A DNA stretch of 64,000 nt from Paenibacillus sp. Root52 (GTDB lineage: Bacteria; Bacillota; Bacilli; Paenibacillales; Paenibacillaceae), in contig NZ_LMFO01000001.1 of assembly GCF_001426865.1 (NCBI RefSeq), positions 124,001-188,000 on the forward strand, given 5' to 3'. The stretch's first letter is position 1; every line of letters starts with the position of its first letter. Both the position numbers and the translations under genes were made by a program. Under the pieces are notes generated by a model. That model ran no database searches, had not been told where the DNA came from, and was given only the letters and a program-made list of their open reading frames with translations. Below are positions 8,271-16,772 of this stretch, piece by piece.

Positions 8271-9524
8271 ATGGCAAGTATTGATTCAACAATTGTTGAA
8301 CTTCAACAACAAGTGGAAATTCAGATCGAGCAACAATTGAAAAAGATAGATCAAATTACGGATCATAATCAATGGAAAGTGATTGATGCTTTTCAGCGTA
8401 GAAAAGTAAGTGATTTTCACTTCGCAGGTTCTACAGGCTATGCTTATAATGATCGTGGCCGTGAAGTTTTGGACGAGGTATATGCGGACGTATTCGGCGC
8501 AGAGGCTGCGTTGGTACGTCCTCATTTTGCGTCAGGTACACACACCATTGCGACAGCTCTATTCGGAGTATTACGACCAGGAGACGAGTTATTGTACATC
8601 ACAGGTAAGCCTTATGATACATTGCACAAAGTTATCGGTAAGCCAGGTGATGGTACGGGCTCTCTTCGAGACTTTGGAATTGGATATCAAGAGACTGCAT
8701 TACTTGATGATGGTCGTGTCGATTGGGAAACAGTAGAGAAGTGCATTACACCAGCGACTAAAGTGATCGGCATCCAACGTTCGCGTGGCTATGACTGGCG
8801 CTCTTCTTTCTGCATCGACGAGATCGCAGAGATGGTAGCAACAGTGAAAGCGATCAAGGCAGATGTCATAGTATTTGTCGATAACTGTTACGGCGAATTC
8901 ACGGAGCAACTTGAACCAACCCAAGTGGGTGTGGACCTTATGGCAGGATCGCTGATCAAGAACCCAGGCGGAGGAATTGCTGAGACTGGTGGATACATAT
9001 GTGGAAAAGAGGAATATGTTAGACTTGCAGCATATCGTCTCACCGCACCTGGCATTGGTGGTGAAGTTGGCGCCATGTTGGGAACGACTCGGGCAATCTA
9101 TCAGGGACTTTACATGGCGCCTACTATTGTTGGACAAGCCATTAAAGGCAGTACCTTTGCAGCAGCGATGTTTGCAGCATCTGGTTTTGTGACTAAGCCG
9201 GCATGGAATGAACCGCGTACGGATCTGATTCAGGCAGTACAATTCAGCTCTGCAGAGCATTTAATTGCTTTTGTACAAGGGATTCAGCGCGCTGCAGCAG
9301 TAGACAGTCATGTGGTGCCGGAACCATGGGATATGCCAGGATATGAACATCCTGTCATTATGGCGGCAGGTACATTTATTCAAGGCGGAAGCTTGGAATT
9401 ATCGGCGGATGCACCGATTCGTGAACCTTTTATTGGCTATATGCAAGGTGGATTAACATACTCCCACGTTAAATATGGCGTTTTGATGGCATTACAAGCG
9501 ATGAAAGATCGCAAATTATTGTGA
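8271..9524 (+). CDS. PLP-dependent methionine gamma-lyase family protein (YnbB-like)
   Basis: Fold-type I pyridoxal-phosphate enzyme of the YnbB/aluminium-resistance family, 417 residues. The presumed cofactor lysine is near residue 230 in GSLIKNPGGG. Other family features are the N-terminal DFHFAGSTGYAYNDRGRE segment, the RPHFASGTH motif and the VFVDNCYGEF strand, where the Asp would contact the pyridine nitrogen. The family is annotated by homology as methionine gamma-lyase or cystathionine beta-lyase-like, but its physiological substrate is not established. It sits between hflX and glnR, an arrangement kept across Bacillales, with no hint in the sequence of why. Confidence 0.9.
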   Translation: MASIDSTIVELQQQVEIQIEQQLKKIDQITDHNQWKVIDAFQRRKVSDFHFAGSTGYAYNDRGREVLDEVYADVFGAEAALVRPHFASGTHTIATALFGVLRPGDELLYITGKPYDTLHKVIGKPGDGTGSLRDFGIGYQETALLDDGRVDWETVEKCITPATKVIGIQRSRGYDWRSSFCIDEIAEMVATVKAIKADVIVFVDNCYGEFTEQLEPTQVGVDLMAGSLIKNPGGGIAETGGYICGKEEYVRLAAYRLTAPGIGGEVGAMLGTTRAIYQGLYMAPTIVGQAIKGSTFAAAMFAASGFVTKPAWNEPRTDLIQAVQFSSAEHLIAFVQGIQRAAAVDSHVVPEPWDMPGYEHPVIMAAGTFIQGGSLELSADAPIREPFIGYMQGGLTYSHVKYGVLMALQAMKDRKLL

Positions 9525-9531
9525 GTTTATC

Positions 9532-9571
9532 TAACACGTCATTGACACTTAGTAACATCTAAATGTACAAT
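9532..9571 (+). promoter_or_regulatory. glnR-glnA promoter with spaced TNACA half-sites
   Basis: TTGACA (9542-9547) and TACAAT (9566-9571) are separated by 18 bp. TAACA, TGACA and TAACA start at 9532, 9543 and 9553, about one helical turn apart, and overlap the -35. They resemble the TNACA half of the GlnR/TnrA site, but an exact TGTNA-N7-TNACA palindrome is not present. Confidence 0.6.
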
Positions 9572-9606
9572 AAGGTCAAGAATAGATGACTGGAAGGTTG
9601 ATGAAC

Positions 9607-10020
9607 ATGGGTGACGAAATTCGCAGAAATATGGCCTTATTCCCGATAGGTATCGTAATGAAACTGACGGATCTGTCCGCACGGCAGATTCGTTATTATG
9701 AGCAGCACAGCTTGATTGTTCCTGCGAGAACATCAGGTAATCAGCGTTTATTCTCATTCAATGACGTTGAGCGTTTGCTCGAAATCAAGGCTCTGATTGA
9801 AAAAGGCGTTAACATTGCAGGTATCAAGCAAGTGATGAATCCAGTATCTAAAGAATCCGAAGAAGCGACTGTGATTACACCCGATACGGAAGTGAAGCGC
9901 AGAGAGTTATCGGATACACAACTGCATCGTTTGTTGAAACAACAATTGGTGTCAGGTAAGAGACCTGGACAAGTATCTCTCATTCAGGGAGAGCTTTCCC
10001 GTTTTTTTAATAAAAAGTAA
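9607..10020 (+). CDS. glnR: MerR-family nitrogen repressor GlnR
   Basis: Represses glnRA when nitrogen is abundant, with feedback-inhibited glutamine synthetase acting as its chaperone in Bacillus. The 137-residue product has the MerR winged-helix domain (MKLTDLSARQIRYYEQHSL, then NQRLFSFNDVERLLEIK) and a C-terminal tail ending in GELSRFF, matching the GlnR tail that controls autoinhibition. The start is ATG 9607 (MGDEIRRNMALFPIG), 9 bp after GGAAGG; upstream ATGs at 9586 and 9601 are too close to or before that site. It is followed by glnA without a clear terminator, so a dicistron is likely. Confidence 0.95.
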   Translation: MGDEIRRNMALFPIGIVMKLTDLSARQIRYYEQHSLIVPARTSGNQRLFSFNDVERLLEIKALIEKGVNIAGIKQVMNPVSKESEEATVITPDTEVKRRELSDTQLHRLLKQQLVSGKRPGQVSLIQGELSRFFNKK

Positions 10021-10148
10021 GTTCGTATAACCGGGAGGGTGAGAGGAAATCATTCAATTGGCAAGCATGACGCCTTGACCCGTGGAACTTTCTAATGTAC
10101 AAATATAACAAGCAAGCCAAATACGCAGATAAGAAAGGGAGAGGAATC

Positions 10149-11477
10149 ATGAGTTATACAAAAGAAGACATTCTCCGCATCTCCAAAGAAGAAAACGTAC
10201 GATTCGTTCGATTGCAATTCACCGACTTGCTGGGGGCGATCAAAAACGTTGAGATTCCTGTAAGCCAGTTGACGAAGGCTTTGGATAACAAAATGATGTT
10301 TGATGGTTCTTCCATCGAAGGTTATGTTCGTATCGAAGAATCCGACATGTACCTCTATCCGGATCTTGACACTTGGCTTATTTTCCCATGGGTATCCGAC
10401 AATCGCGTTGCGCGTTTAATCTGTGACGTATATCTGCCAGATGGGAACCCATTCCCAGGTGATCCACGTGGCATCTTGAAACGAAACCTGAAGGAAGCCG
10501 AAGAAATGGGATTCACTTCCTTCAACGTTGGTCCTGAACCAGAATTCTTCTTGTTCAAGACGGATGAAAAAGGAAACCCAACGAACGAACTGAATGACCA
10601 AGGTGGGTATTTCGACCTTGCGCCAACAGATCTGGGCGAAAACTGTCGTCGCGACATCGTAATTACACTTGAAGAAATGGGCTTTGAGATCGAAGCATCT
10701 CACCACGAGGTAGCGCCAGGTCAACACGAGATCGACTTCAAATATGCGGATGCATTGAAAGCGGCAGACCAGATCCAAACGTTCAAACTCGTTGTTAAAA
10801 CGATTGCGCGTCAGCATGGATTACATGCTACATTTATGCCAAAACCATTGTTCGGTATGAACGGTTCCGGTATGCACTGTAACCAATCCTTGTTCCGAGG
10901 CAATGAAAACGCATTTGTTGACGAGTCGGACGAACTAGGCTTGAGCAAAACTGCACGTCACTTCATGGCTGGAACTCTGAAGCATGCACGTGCGTTTGCA
11001 GCAATCACTAACCCGACTGTGAACTCCTACAAACGTCTTGTACCAGGTTACGAAGCACCATGTTACGTAGCATGGTCTGCAAGTAACCGTAGTCCAATGA
11101 TCCGTATTCCAGCTTCACGTGGTCTGAGTACACGTGTTGAGGTTCGTAACCCGGATCCGGCAGCTAACCCTTACCTGGCTTTGGCTGTTTTATTGAAAGC
11201 AGGTCTGGACGGTATCAAACGTGAGCTTTCCTTACCAGCTCCGATTGACCGCAACATCTACATCATGTCAGAAGAAGAGCGCGTGGAAGAAGGTATTCCT
11301 AGCTTGCCAGCTGACCTGAAAGAAGCATTGAACGAATTGATCCGCAGCGAAGTCATCTGTGACGCTCTTGGCGACCACGCCCTGGCTCACTTCTACGAGC
11401 TGAAAGAAATTGAGTGGGACATGTACCGTACACAAGTCCACCAATGGGAACGCGATCAATATATCACATTGTACTAA
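10149..11477 (+). CDS. glnA: glutamine synthetase, type I (GSI-alpha)
   Basis: Condenses ammonia and glutamate to glutamine using ATP; dodecameric cytosolic enzyme. The 442-residue length is that of the Gram-positive GSI-alpha class that lacks the adenylylation loop. Family motifs include [18 protein letters not shown], the GPEPEFFLF metal-site strand, [10 protein letters not shown] and [14 protein letters not shown]. The start is ATG 10149 ([10 protein letters not shown]) after AAAGGGAGAGG; 18 further in-frame codons upstream have no ribosome binding site. It lies behind glnR and would be repressed by it. An intrinsic terminator follows. Confidence 0.98.
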   Translation: MSYTKEDILRISKEENVRFVRLQFTDLLGAIKNVEIPVSQLTKALDNKMMFDGSSIEGYVRIEESDMYLYPDLDTWLIFPWVSDNRVARLICDVYLPDGNPFPGDPRGILKRNLKEAEEMGFTSFNVGPEPEFFLFKTDEKGNPTNELNDQGGYFDLAPTDLGENCRRDIVITLEEMGFEIEASHHEVAPGQHEIDFKYADALKAADQIQTFKLVVKTIARQHGLHATFMPKPLFGMNGSGMHCNQSLFRGNENAFVDESDELGLSKTARHFMAGTLKHARAFAAITNPTVNSYKRLVPGYEAPCYVAWSASNRSPMIRIPASRGLSTRVEVRNPDPAANPYLALAVLLKAGLDGIKRELSLPAPIDRNIYIMSEEERVEEGIPSLPADLKEALNELIRSEVICDALGDHALAHFYELKEIEWDMYRTQVHQWERDQYITLY

Positions 11478-11486
11478 TTCCCGAAT

Positions 11487-11521
11487 CCCTTGCGCCACAT
11501 GGCGTGAGGGGTTTTTCTTTT
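11487..11521 (+). terminator. intrinsic terminator after glnA
   Basis: CCCTTGCGCC and GGCGTGAGGG pair around an ACAT loop and are followed by GTTTTTCTTTTT. Confidence 0.9.
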
Positions 11522-11817
11522 TGTGGGCAAATGGTTTTTAAGTGCGGTGTAAGCAAGTGTCCCCCGAATATCCCCTCGAATGCCCACAAACTTCTGATCT
11601 TAGAGCGAACCATAGTGATTCAAACCGTGAAAATAATTCCAATAGACTACTAAAAATCGATAGATTAGAGATAAGTTAGAACTTAGAGTTAATATAGTGA
11701 TTATGTATAGTGAATATGTATTATTTCAGAGAGTTAGTGTATCAAATGTTACATAAATAATTGTAAAAATGTAGTATTATTGTATTTGTGATACATAAAA
11801 AACTAGGAGATGATCTT
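11522..11817. other. AT-rich intergenic region, nothing recognised
   Basis: About 300 bp between the glnA terminator and the small exported protein. Open frames here are short and lack ribosome binding sites. No good promoter pair was found: TTACAT (11749-11754) and TATTAT (11775-11780) are 20 bp apart, too far for a standard sigma-A site. Confidence 0.4.
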
Positions 11818-12102
11818 GTGACTTTGAAAAAAATATTAACTGCTTCTGTTTTGTCTCTTTCCCTCTTGGCAATCTCTGTACCAGTAATGGCGAGTCAAGC
11901 CTCTGATATTACCATTATGAATAAACAAAAGAATGTGACGATATATCAAGATTTCCCTTCGTCTGCTGACATTCCTGCGACCAAATTTTATTCTGATGCA
12001 GATGGTTATTACGGGATGCTCAGAAGAACTAATATTGTTCAAGTTAGCCCATCACATGTGAGAGCCTACTATTCAGGAACTGTTGTACAAGATCTGGGCT
12101 AA
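11818..12102 (+). CDS. small exported protein of unknown function
   Basis: Family not recognised. The 94-residue product begins MTLKKILTASVLSLSLLA with a Lys pair, a hydrophobic core and a probable signal peptidase I site near VMASQA (about residues 23-28). The mature part of about 68 residues is rich in Tyr, Thr and Ser, has no cysteine and no recognised motif. The start is GTG 11818, 7 bp after AGGAGA (11805-11810); a GTG at 11788 in the same frame has no ribosome binding site. It is monocistronic, with a hairpin terminator just after the stop. Export is inferred from the signal sequence only. Confidence 0.65.
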   Translation: MTLKKILTASVLSLSLLAISVPVMASQASDITIMNKQKNVTIYQDFPSSADIPATKFYSDADGYYGMLRRTNIVQVSPSHVRAYYSGTVVQDLG

Positions 12103-12107
12103 AAGAG

Positions 12108-12140
12108 ATAACCCGCTAACCTAAATGGTTTGCGGGTTAT
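12108..12140. terminator. hairpin between the small exported protein and the TetR gene
   Basis: TAACCCGC..AACC pairs with GGTT..GCGGGTTA. The T-tract on the plus strand is weak (TTGTTT). Because two genes converge here it may serve both. Confidence 0.6.
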
Positions 12141-12224
12141 TGTTTATACTATGTGTTAATTAACCATGCCTGGTCAAACGACTGGGTATTTTGTTGTTGC
12201 TGAAATTGTCTTATGTAAGACAAG

Positions 12225-12830
12225 TTAATCTTTGAACTCCAAACCAGCCGACCCGAGTCTGGAAATATTGGAAAATAAAATAGCCATTTCGTTCGGGGAC
12301 AAATCAAAGTCCCGTTGTATCCAAAGCTGTAACGAGCCAATATATGCTGAAGCTAAATAGGAGAATAAATACAGCTGTTTCACAGGAATGTCAGTTGGTT
12401 TGAGATGACGATGCTTCATTAAGTAAGTGGATTGAAATTGATTTTTTATAAGATCGGACATTTGCTTCGCGAATCCAGTTGAATCAACTGAACCCATGAA
12501 AATTCGAAAGAAACGTTCGTGTAGCTGGACAAATTCAAAGGGACGGATAAATCCGACAGGCGGATCAACAAATGGCTCTCGCCCTCCGTTATAATATCCG
12601 AGTTTCTTAATGATACTGTGGTATTCCTCTAAAATTTCATTCTTAAGTTGTTCCAGAAAATCGTTCATGTCCTGATATTGCACATAAAATGTACCCCTAT
12701 TTAATCTTGCTCGATCAGTAAGCTCTTTAACCGTAATATTCTCCAGCGGTTTATGAGATGCCATATCAAACAGCGCTTCCCTTAGAATTTCGCGCGTGCG
12801 TAAACTTCGACGATCCATTTTTGCGTTCAT
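12225..12830 (-). CDS. TetR/AcrR family transcriptional regulator
   Basis: A 201-residue repressor-type protein. The N-terminal helix-turn-helix (about 10-55: TREILREALFDMA, ITVKELTDRARLNRGTFYVQY) is the standard TetR DNA-binding domain; the C-terminal helical part (YLFSYLASAYIGSLQLWI) is the ligand and dimerisation domain, similar to the DhaS-like TetR_C_8 group. GGAGGA lies upstream of the ATG on the minus strand. It is divergent from the MFS exporter gene and shares a 144-bp intergenic region holding candidate operators, so it most likely represses that transporter and itself. The inducing ligand is unknown. Confidence 0.9.
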   Translation of the reverse strand: MNAKMDRRSLRTREILREALFDMASHKPLENITVKELTDRARLNRGTFYVQYQDMNDFLEQLKNEILEEYHSIIKKLGYYNGGREPFVDPPVGFIRPFEFVQLHERFFRIFMGSVDSTGFAKQMSDLIKNQFQSTYLMKHRHLKPTDIPVKQLYLFSYLASAYIGSLQLWIQRDFDLSPNEMAILFSNISRLGSAGLEFKD

Positions 12831-12892
12831 GACTTCCTCCTGGAATACAAAAAATTCAGTGTTTATTAATCACAATGATGCTGAGTGTTGAT

Positions 12893-12902
12893 TATTGAAC
12901 AT
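12893..12902. promoter_or_regulatory. candidate TetR half-site, distal copy
   Basis: TATTGAACAT is the exact inverse of ATGTTCAATA at 12975-12984. It lies on the tetR side of the divergent region and is a candidate second contact point for the repressor. Confidence 0.45.
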
Positions 12903-12920
12903 ATCGACAGTTGATGGTCA

Positions 12921-12948
12921 TTACAAATGATTACTTTGACATTATAAT
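12921..12948 (+). promoter_or_regulatory. promoter of the MFS exporter gene
   Basis: TTACAA and TATAAT (12943-12948) with a 16-bp spacer. Transcription would begin near 12955, just before the palindrome at 12964. Confidence 0.55.
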
Positions 12949-12963
12949 GGCTCAAGACAAAAA

Positions 12964-12984
12964 TATTCAACACAATGTTCAATA
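12964..12984. promoter_or_regulatory. candidate TetR operator, 21-bp imperfect palindrome
   Basis: TATTCAACA and TGTTCAATA flank CAA, with 8 of 9 half-site positions symmetric. It lies just downstream of the predicted transcription start and covers the first possible ATG codons of the MFS gene. Confidence 0.6.
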
Positions 12985-14411
12985 TGGGGGTAGGAAACAT
13001 AAATAAAGCGATACCTAATAAAGAGAACAGAGCACTTATCCTTGCTCTCCTGGCTATCATTCCAGGCATGATGATGGTTATGATCAATAGCACAGCTATG
13101 AATGTGGCTATTCCGAGTTTAAGTGAGGGCTTTAATGTACCCTTTGAAACCCTTCAATGGGTCATTACTGGATACATGCTCGCAATGTCAGTGACTATTC
13201 CACTGGCCGGTTGGTTTTCGGATAGATTTGGTTCGGGTAGGGCTTTTCTTTATACTGTTATTTTGTTTATTTTGGGGTCGTTATTATGTGCTATAGCTCA
13301 GGATATTAATCAATTAATTGTCTACAGAATTGTCCAAGGTCTGGGGGGAGGTATGATCCAACCTATGGGTATTGCAATGATCTTTCGTTTGGCGCCAGTA
13401 AATCGAAAAGGCCAAGTGATGGGGATGTTAGGTATACCCATGTTAATAGCGCCTGCCTCAGGGCCTATACTTTCCGGATGGTTGCTTGAATTTATTAGTT
13501 GGCACTGGATCTTCTGGATTAACCTTCCGATAGGCATCATCACGATTGGGCTCATCTTGTGTTTTCTATTAAAAGAAGATACGTTACAAAAGATAGAAAC
13601 AAACAACAAAAGGCTAGATGTTGGGGGACTATTCTTAGCCCCACTATCATTTGTATTACTGGCGCTAAGCATCAATTTGGATTTGGATGCCTGGGCTGTG
13701 TGGGGAATGGGATTGATCGGTGTTTTCCTGTTAGTGTGGCTGTGGTTACATGAAACGAGACATCCTAATCCTTTGCTAGAGCTTCGTGCTTTCCGAGAAA
13801 TACGTTTCCGTAGAGGAATGATTGTGAGTTGGATACAATACATCGCACTGAATGGTTCCATTGTGTTCATTCCTCAATATTTACAACACTTCAAGGGGTA
13901 TAGCCCTCTTGATGCTGGAATTGCAATGAGCATGTTGGCAGTAACTTCAGGTCTTCTCATGCCAGTCGGAGGAAGATTGTTCGACCGTGTTGGGATTCGA
14001 CCGCTCGCAAGCTCGGGATTAGGAATCATAGGGGTGTCACTAATTATACTTTCGCAAGTTTCTGCTGAGGCAAATGGTTTGTACATTGGAAGCATCATTG
14101 GTTTACTTGGCATTGGAATGGGGCTGTGTATGATGTCATTGAATACGTATATTTTGCAGTCGGCTCCATCTGAATCCGTCAGTCGTGTAACACCATTAAC
14201 ATCAGCCAGCGCTAACCTTGTCATTCCTCTCTCGATTGCTGGATTAGGGCAATTTCTTACCCTCCGATCAAGAATGTCAGGTGTAGAAAGCTCAGGGCAA
14301 CCCATCACAGAAACGATGACTGCATATTCAGACACATTTTTGTTAGCCGCAATTGTTGCGATAGGTGGAGCACTCTTCAGTCTGCTACTTAAGTCAGACC
14401 CTAAAAAATGA
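12975..14411 (+). CDS. DHA2 (EmrB/QacA) family MFS multidrug exporter
   Basis: Proton-coupled drug exporter with about 14 membrane segments, 478 residues. DHA2 signatures are the D/N-x-T-x-V-N-V-A-x-P element, here as INSTAMNVAIPSL, then WVITGYMLAMSVTIPLAGWFSDRFG (motif A) and RIVQGLGGGMIQPMG, with motif C near MLIAPASGPILSGWLLEF. The upstream ATG (12975) has no ribosome binding site; GGGGGTAGGA at 12986-12995 lies inside the frame and points to a later start, but the only nearby codon is ATA 12999. The start is therefore uncertain by about eight codons. It is divergent from and probably repressed by the TetR gene. Confidence 0.92.
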   Translation: MFNMGVGNINKAIPNKENRALILALLAIIPGMMMVMINSTAMNVAIPSLSEGFNVPFETLQWVITGYMLAMSVTIPLAGWFSDRFGSGRAFLYTVILFILGSLLCAIAQDINQLIVYRIVQGLGGGMIQPMGIAMIFRLAPVNRKGQVMGMLGIPMLIAPASGPILSGWLLEFISWHWIFWINLPIGIITIGLILCFLLKEDTLQKIETNNKRLDVGGLFLAPLSFVLLALSINLDLDAWAVWGMGLIGVFLLVWLWLHETRHPNPLLELRAFREIRFRRGMIVSWIQYIALNGSIVFIPQYLQHFKGYSPLDAGIAMSMLAVTSGLLMPVGGRLFDRVGIRPLASSGLGIIGVSLIILSQVSAEANGLYIGSIIGLLGIGMGLCMMSLNTYILQSAPSESVSRVTPLTSASANLVIPLSIAGLGQFLTLRSRMSGVESSGQPITETMTAYSDTFLLAAIVAIGGALFSLLLKSDPKK

Positions 14412-14428
14412 TACTCGGATTTTATTTT

Positions 14429-14451
14429 GTCGCCATCTGGCGACTTTTTTT
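14429..14451 (+). terminator. intrinsic terminator after the MFS gene
   Basis: GTCGCC-ATCT-GGCGAC followed by seven T. Confidence 0.92.
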
Positions 14452-14509
14452 ATGTTTTATTTGCAATTGCCTCTTTTATAATGAATCTATATCGTAATAT
14501 TCGATAAAG

Positions 14510-14538
14510 TTTACACAAAGTATTCTGTAGGTTATATT
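14510..14538 (+). promoter_or_regulatory. promoter of the small anchored protein gene
   Basis: TTTACA and TATATT with a 17-bp spacer, about 45 bp before the start codon. Confidence 0.55.
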
Positions 14539-14582
14539 TTTATATGTCATAATAAATATAACTATAAGTTTTGGGGGATATC

Positions 14583-15020
14583 ATGAAATTTATTTTACCA
14601 TTAGTGTTAGCCATTGTAGTTGTAATAGGTATCATAGTAGTCTTACAATCATCTACTTCCAATAAAAAATCAAATCGTGACGAGCCATTCAATACAAATT
14701 CACATATCCTGCATATCATTAAGAATGAGGCTCTTGCAGGCACTTCATCCATCAAACTGATTAATATCCCAGCAGAATTTAATTATGTAAAAATAGATTT
14801 TATAAACTCAGGCACAAAGCCATTCACGTTTACAATAAACCATGGGTCGAACACGGGTAATGCAGCAATGTCTGGTACAATTCCAGCAGATGGGAAAATA
14901 CATACATTTTCTAATGAAAAGTCATGGTCAGCTGGAGAGTATTATCTGAATGTTTCATCTGCACAAAAGATGTCAGCTGCTGTGGACGTAGATCTGTTGA
15001 AAAGATCACATATTGAATAG
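14583..15020 (+). CDS. small membrane-anchored protein of unknown function
   Basis: Family not recognised. The 145-residue product has one N-terminal membrane segment (MKFILPLVLAIVVVIGIIVV) followed by an extracytoplasmic part of about 120 residues. That part is rich in beta-prone segments such as FNYVKIDFINSGTKPFTF and GEYYLNVSSAQKM, which suggests a small beta-sandwich. There is no lipobox and no cysteine. GGGGG lies 5 bp before ATG 14583, which fixes the start. The gene is flanked by its own promoter and terminator and so is monocistronic. A role at the cell surface is inference. Confidence 0.7.
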   Translation: MKFILPLVLAIVVVIGIIVVLQSSTSNKKSNRDEPFNTNSHILHIIKNEALAGTSSIKLINIPAEFNYVKIDFINSGTKPFTFTINHGSNTGNAAMSGTIPADGKIHTFSNEKSWSAGEYYLNVSSAQKMSAAVDVDLLKRSHIE

Positions 15021-15032
15021 TACGGGATAACT

Positions 15033-15065
15033 AACCTATAGCCTAAGGCTGATAGGTTTTTTTAT
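15033..15065 (+). terminator. intrinsic terminator after the small anchored protein gene
   Basis: AACCTATAGCC and GGCTGATAGGTT with a three-base loop, followed by a run of T. Confidence 0.88.
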
Positions 15066-15349
15066 TTATTTAAATACATAGGGACATAAATAAATACTCA
15101 ATAGATTGGTTACGTATAATTATGGTGAAATATCAAAGAACGGTTAGTAGTAAGTACTACTTGTGAGCAATACTTGTATGAGTGTAAAGATGTTTAAGGT
15201 ATGCTCTTGGATGATTAGTGATCATTAATGTAAAATAGCATAATGTTATTAATATGTTGAAAGTTCCATATGAATAAGTTATAATTCATTTATATTTTGA
15301 ACAATTTAATTTTTTAAAACTAAAAAACTCATTAATTGGAGATGTTAAT
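15066..15349. other. AT-rich intergenic region, nothing recognised
   Basis: About 280 bp before the aldehyde dehydrogenase gene. Strongly AT-rich with no clear promoter pair, repeat or open frame. Confidence 0.4.
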
Positions 15350-16651
15350 ATGAATCAAGCGAAGCAACTTGTTTCCGAACAACGGACATTTTTCTATACA
15401 GGTCAAACTAAAAACGTAGAATATCGTATCCGTGCACTTCAGCAACTACGAGTAGGAATTGAGAAATATCAGCAACGCATATTAGATGCATTACGTGCTG
15501 ATCTGAATAAATCAGAGGCTGAGGGATACGGCTCAGAGATTCGAATCGTACTGGGCGAATTAGATTTTGCATTGGAGCATTTAGAGGAATGGGCTACGCC
15601 TAAATCTGTACCTACAGCTGCAGCTATACCTGATGGAGTAAGTACCATATACGCTGAACCGTACGGAGTTGCACTAATTATTGCACCTTGGAACTATCCA
15701 TTCCAACTAGCTTTTGGGCCACTCATTGGAGCAATTGCAGCGGGGAACTGTGCCGTTATTAAGCCATCCGAATTAACACCGACAGTTTCTCATCTGATCA
15801 ACGATCTGATTCAGGATGTATTTCCTAGAGAGTACATTGCAGTCATGGAAGGTGAAGTTGAGACAAGCACGGAGCTATTAAACGAACATTTTGATTATAT
15901 TTTCTTTACGGGTAGCACGGGTGTTGGACGCATCGTCATGAAAGCTGCTGCTAAACATCTGACTCCGGTTACGTTGGAACTGGGAGGCAAAAGCCCGGTT
16001 ATTGTTCACAAGGATGCGGATCTGAAGCTTACGGCTCAGCGTATTGTACGTGGTAAATACCTCAATGCTGGACAAACCTGCGTAGCACCAGATTATTTAT
16101 TTGTACATGAACAGGTACATGATGCATTGATTGCGTTAATTCAAGAAGAGATTCAGGACAAATTCGGAAATGACGTAATGAAGAACTCTGATTTCCCACA
16201 CATTGTTAATGCCCGTAACTTTGATCGAGTGTCGAGATTCCTGGAAGATGGTAAAGCGCTGATTGGTGGTCGTTCTGAACGTGATCAACTGCTTATTGAA
16301 CCGACAGTATTAGGGGATGTTGACTGGAGTTCAGCAATAATGCAGGAAGAGATTTTTGGCCCGATTCTTCCGGTCATGACCTATCAAGATCTTAACCCCG
16401 TGTTAGATGAGATTGTTCGTCGTCCAAAACCATTGGCGTTATATCTATTCACAGAAGATGAGCAATTACAGGAGCAAGTTCTGAATCAAGTGTCCTTTGG
16501 TGGAGGCTGTATTAATGATACGCTATCTCATATGACTTCGCATTACCTGCCATTTGGGGGCGTGGGGGAAAGTGGTATGGGTTCGTATCATGGACAGCAA
16601 AGCTTTGATGTGTTCTCCCATCACAAAAGTATTATGAAACGTAGCGAATAA
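15350..16651 (+). CDS. aldehyde dehydrogenase, class 3 type (YwdH-like)
   Basis: NAD(P)-dependent oxidation of an aldehyde to the acid. The 433-residue length is slightly below the usual ALDH3 size. Visible motifs are APWNYPFQLAFGPLIGA (cofactor strand), FFTGSTGVGR (nucleotide turn), TLELGGKSP with general base Glu210, GQTCVAPDY with catalytic Cys244, EEIFGPILPV, and the ALDH3-type C-terminus LPFGGVGESGMGSYHG. GGAG precedes ATG 15350. It is monocistronic and ends at a hairpin shared with lexA. The likely substrates are medium- or long-chain or aromatic aldehydes by family; nothing in the context narrows this. Confidence 0.93.
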   Translation: MNQAKQLVSEQRTFFYTGQTKNVEYRIRALQQLRVGIEKYQQRILDALRADLNKSEAEGYGSEIRIVLGELDFALEHLEEWATPKSVPTAAAIPDGVSTIYAEPYGVALIIAPWNYPFQLAFGPLIGAIAAGNCAVIKPSELTPTVSHLINDLIQDVFPREYIAVMEGEVETSTELLNEHFDYIFFTGSTGVGRIVMKAAAKHLTPVTLELGGKSPVIVHKDADLKLTAQRIVRGKYLNAGQTCVAPDYLFVHEQVHDALIALIQEEIQDKFGNDVMKNSDFPHIVNARNFDRVSRFLEDGKALIGGRSERDQLLIEPTVLGDVDWSSAIMQEEIFGPILPVMTYQDLNPVLDEIVRRPKPLALYLFTEDEQLQEQVLNQVSFGGGCINDTLSHMTSHYLPFGGVGESGMGSYHGQQSFDVFSHHKSIMKRSE

Positions 16652-16686
16652 TCGTCAACTATTTCATTGATTAAAAGTAACGAAAA

Positions 16687-16727
16687 AAAAGAGGTTGTCC
16701 TAAACAATAGGACAGCCTCTTTTGTGT
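16687..16727. terminator. bidirectional intrinsic terminator between the aldehyde dehydrogenase gene and lexA
   Basis: AAAGAGGTTGTCCTA and TAGGACAGCCTCTTTT form a long stem with an A-run before and a T-run after, so it can end both converging transcripts. Confidence 0.88.
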
Positions 16728-16772
16728 ATTTCACTTCATGTGTAGAAATTGAAGACTGAAAATCAAACCTTA

